NCBI RefSeq assembly: GCF_019740355.2
Contig: NZ_CP091819.1
Location: 3,224,001-3,288,000 of the forward strand
Source: Paracrocinitomix mangrovi
GTDB lineage: Bacteria; Bacteroidota; Bacteroidia; Flavobacteriales_D; Crocinitomicaceae
Direction: 5' to 3'
Length of the DNA stretch: 64,000 bases
Shown: positions 62,318 through 64,000 of the stretch, piece by piece
Layout of the letters: the number at the start of each line of letters is the position of its first letter
Position numbering within the stretch: position 1 is the stretch's first letter
Program-made: the position numbers and the translations under genes
Notes under the pieces: generated by a model
What the model saw: the letters and a program-made list of their open reading frames with translations, nothing else
What the model was told of the DNA's origin: nothing
Databases searched by the model: none

Positions 62318-63439
62318 GTGAAAGCAAAGAAAATCATAGTATCAGTCACCAATGATTTGTACACAGACCAGCGAGTTAGAAAGGTCTGTGAATTTTTGGT
62401 GGAGAATGGTTTTGAGCTGACACTGGTAGGTAGAAAACTACCAAACAGTCATAAAATGCCTGAATTACCATACAAAATCAAACGGTTTCCTCTGTGGTTT
62501 AAAAAAGGGCCGTTGTTTTATGCAACTTATAATCTGAGATTATTTTGGTTTTTACTTTTTCACAAAGCAGATGTGTTACTGTCAAATGATTTAGACACAT
62601 TACTTGCCAATCATTGGGCAAGAAAATTTAAATCAAAATGCCAATTGATTTATGATTCGCATGAGTATTATACAGAAACCCCTGAATTGGTAAACCGACC
62701 AAAAGTGCAACGTTTTTGGAAGAAAATTGAGCGCAAATGTTTGCCAAAAGTTGATGCTATGTATACTGTTAATGAATCAATAGCGCAATTATACAGAGAT
62801 GAGTATAATGTGGATGTAAAAGTCGTTCGCAATATTTCAGATAGAAAAGGTTTCACTTTGTCCAAAACAAGAAATGAATTAGGATTGCCTGAAGATAAAA
62901 AGGTGGTGATAATGCAAGGCGCTGGGATCAATATCCAACGCGGTGCAGAAGAAATGGTGCAGGCTATTCAAAAAGTGAACAATGCGGTTTTGGCAATAGT
63001 AGGAGATGGGGATGTGGTTCCGCAACTTAAAGAAGAAGTGAAACAAAATAATTGGTCGGATAAAGTCTTATTTTTTGGTAAACAACCTTACGATATTTTA
63101 CTCAACTATACAGCTCTGGCAGATGTGGGAGTAGCCATGGATAAAGCCACCAATCTGAATTATAAGTTGGCATTAGGGAATAAAATTTTCGATTACATTC
63201 ATTGCAGCACGCCATTATTTGTGTCAGATTTACCTGAGATTGCTAGAATTGTAAATGAGTATCAAATTGGGGTGGTTTGTCCATCTCACAATGTAGATGA
63301 AATTGCAACTTTGTTGAATGCTATGTTGGAGGATGAAAACAAATTGGAACAATACAAATCCAATACTCTAAAAGCTGCAAATGATTTGACCTGGGAAAAT
63401 GAGCAAAAGGTACTTTCTGAAATTTATTTAAATGAGTAA
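62318..63439 (+). CDS. Glycosyltransferase (GT4-like)
   Basis: 373 residues. Starts with GTG at 62318. N-terminal domain with S-V-T-N-D-L-Y-T-D-Q-R-V and Y-D-S-H-E-Y-Y-T-E-T-P-E; C-terminal Rossmann domain with V-I-M-Q-G-A-G-I-N and G-D-G-D near 232, and the L-G-N-K-I-F-D-Y segment near 287. This set is typical of flavobacterial GT4-type enzymes in polysaccharide or glycan assembly. The donor and acceptor cannot be told. It overlaps the next glycosyltransferase start by 8 bases. Confidence 0.9.
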   Translation: MKAKKIIVSVTNDLYTDQRVRKVCEFLVENGFELTLVGRKLPNSHKMPELPYKIKRFPLWFKKGPLFYATYNLRLFWFLLFHKADVLLSNDLDTLLANHWARKFKSKCQLIYDSHEYYTETPELVNRPKVQRFWKKIERKCLPKVDAMYTVNESIAQLYRDEYNVDVKVVRNISDRKGFTLSKTRNELGLPEDKKVVIMQGAGINIQRGAEEMVQAIQKVNNAVLAIVGDGDVVPQLKEEVKQNNWSDKVLFFGKQPYDILLNYTALADVGVAMDKATNLNYKLALGNKIFDYIHCSTPLFVSDLPEIARIVNEYQIGVVCPSHNVDEIATLLNAMLEDENKLEQYKSNTLKAANDLTWENEQKVLSEIYLNE

Positions 63440-64000
63440 AAAACTTCACATCATATCGTTTGATGTTCCTTTTCCGGCAACTTATGGTGGAATAGTGGAT
63501 GTTTTTTACAAGCTAAAAAAATTACATGAGCTAGGCGTTGACATCACTTTACATTGTTATCACTATAAAGATCATAATCCACCGACAAAGGAATTGGAAA
63601 AATATTGCAGTAAGGTGTTTTATTATGAACGAAAGCAGAGCATTTTAAAGCTGCTGTTTAGCCGTTTGCCATATATTGTTTCTAGCAGAAATAGTCCTGA
63701 ACTTTTAAGCAGAATTGCATCTGATCCAGCAGCAGTATTGATGGAAGGAGTTCATAGCACTTTTTGGATTTTACATAAAGACTTAAAGGATCTAAAACTG
63801 ATTTTCAGAGCTCATAATATTGAACATGAATATTATTTGGGACTTGCAAAGGCAGAAAAAAATTGGCTTAAGAAAATCTATTTAAACAGAGAAGCCAATA
63901 AACTGCTCAAGTACGAATGGGAACTTAGAAATGCCAATGCAATTTTATCAATCTCCAAAAGAGATACCGAGTATTTTAAGCAGTATGCTGATACCATTCA
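63432..64000 (+). CDS. Glycosyltransferase, N-terminal part only; continues past window end
   Basis: About 189 codons are visible from the ATG at 63432, overlapping the previous stop by 8 bases, and open to the last base. The sequence has P-A-T-Y-G-G-I-V-D-V near 15 and R-A-H-N-I-E-H-E-Y-Y near 129, both common in GT4-type enzymes of this phylum. The pair of coupled glycosyltransferases, with GDP-mannose synthesis about 4 kb upstream, suggests a glycan-assembly locus beyond the window. Confidence 0.85.
   Translation, partial: MSKKLHIISFDVPFPATYGGIVDVFYKLKKLHELGVDITLHCYHYKDHNPPTKELEKYCSKVFYYERKQSILKLLFSRLPYIVSSRNSPELLSRIASDPAAVLMEGVHSTFWILHKDLKDLKLIFRAHNIEHEYYLGLAKAEKNWLKKIYLNREANKLLKYEWELRNANAILSISKRDTEYFKQYADTI

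Noticed and set aside
1-64000. tRNA, rRNA, CRISPR array, riboswitch and prophage search by eye
   Set aside because: All gaps are short and AT-rich with no cloverleaf, array-like repeat or aptamer core; the S74 protein is the only phage-like domain and stands alone.

Overview
The window looks like a stretch of chromosome from a marine or freshwater Bacteroidota bacterium, most likely order Flavobacteriales. The evidence is low G+C, almost no Shine-Dalgarno sites, a GldA-type gliding ABC ATPase, many type IX secretion (T9SS) cargo proteins with C-terminal sorting domains ending in K-x-Q, V-K or similar, a CarboxypepD-plug-barrel TonB receptor, and lipoproteins with acidic residues just after the acylated Cys. 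A family-level assignment (Crocinitomicaceae/Cryomorphaceae-like) would be a guess. I see no tRNA, rRNA, CRISPR array, insertion sequence, prophage or integron. No gap between genes exceeds 300 bases.

Layout. 1-3114: a Prc-type tail-specific protease (5' end cut by the window) and a helical secreted protein. 3184-11296: minus-strand genes for a T9SS-type protein, a TPR/SpoIIE phosphatase, lipoproteins, GldA, membrane proteins and imidazolonepropionase HutI. 11350-18452: a DUF3667 protein, RecJ, then a tight plus-strand run of small membrane or secreted proteins ending in a zinc-protease-like lipoprotein with an unclear start. 18631-25190: a large T9SS protein, an S74-chaperone protein paired with a small T9SS protein, and a secreted CocE/NonD hydrolase. 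25345-36711: lipoproteins, a TonB-linked outer-membrane protein, a metallophosphoesterase, a GDSL hydrolase and a YARHG lipoprotein. 36848-43098: mostly uncharacterised secreted or membrane proteins, including a secreted vWA-like protein and a lipoprotein that is little more than a gliding-type C-terminal domain.

43146-64000: PolA, a TPR histidine kinase and LytTR response regulator, and a seven-blade SBBP-repeat adhesin whose upstream region carries a 20-bp-spaced direct repeat. Then come an FMN glutamate-synthase-like protein, an MscS channel, DnaG (with a degenerate zinc site), a SprT-like protein, mannose-1-phosphate guanylyltransferase, a 22-cysteine lipoprotein, SppA, and two glycosyltransferases, the last cut by the window end.

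How they fit together. Much of the content is cell-envelope work: export through T9SS, surface lipoproteins, envelope proteolysis (Prc, SppA), surface adhesion and sugar-nucleotide/glycan synthesis, mixed with housekeeping replication and repair genes (polA, dnaG, recJ). The best candidates for something new are five. (1) The kinase, regulator and adhesin unit with its direct-repeat operator. (2) A possible -1 frameshift joining 16678-16968 to the protease-like lipoprotein. (3) The cysteine-rich lipoprotein. (4) The lipoprotein with a stranded gliding-type domain. (5) Three convergent gene pairs whose stop codons abut exactly. None amounts to a proven new system.
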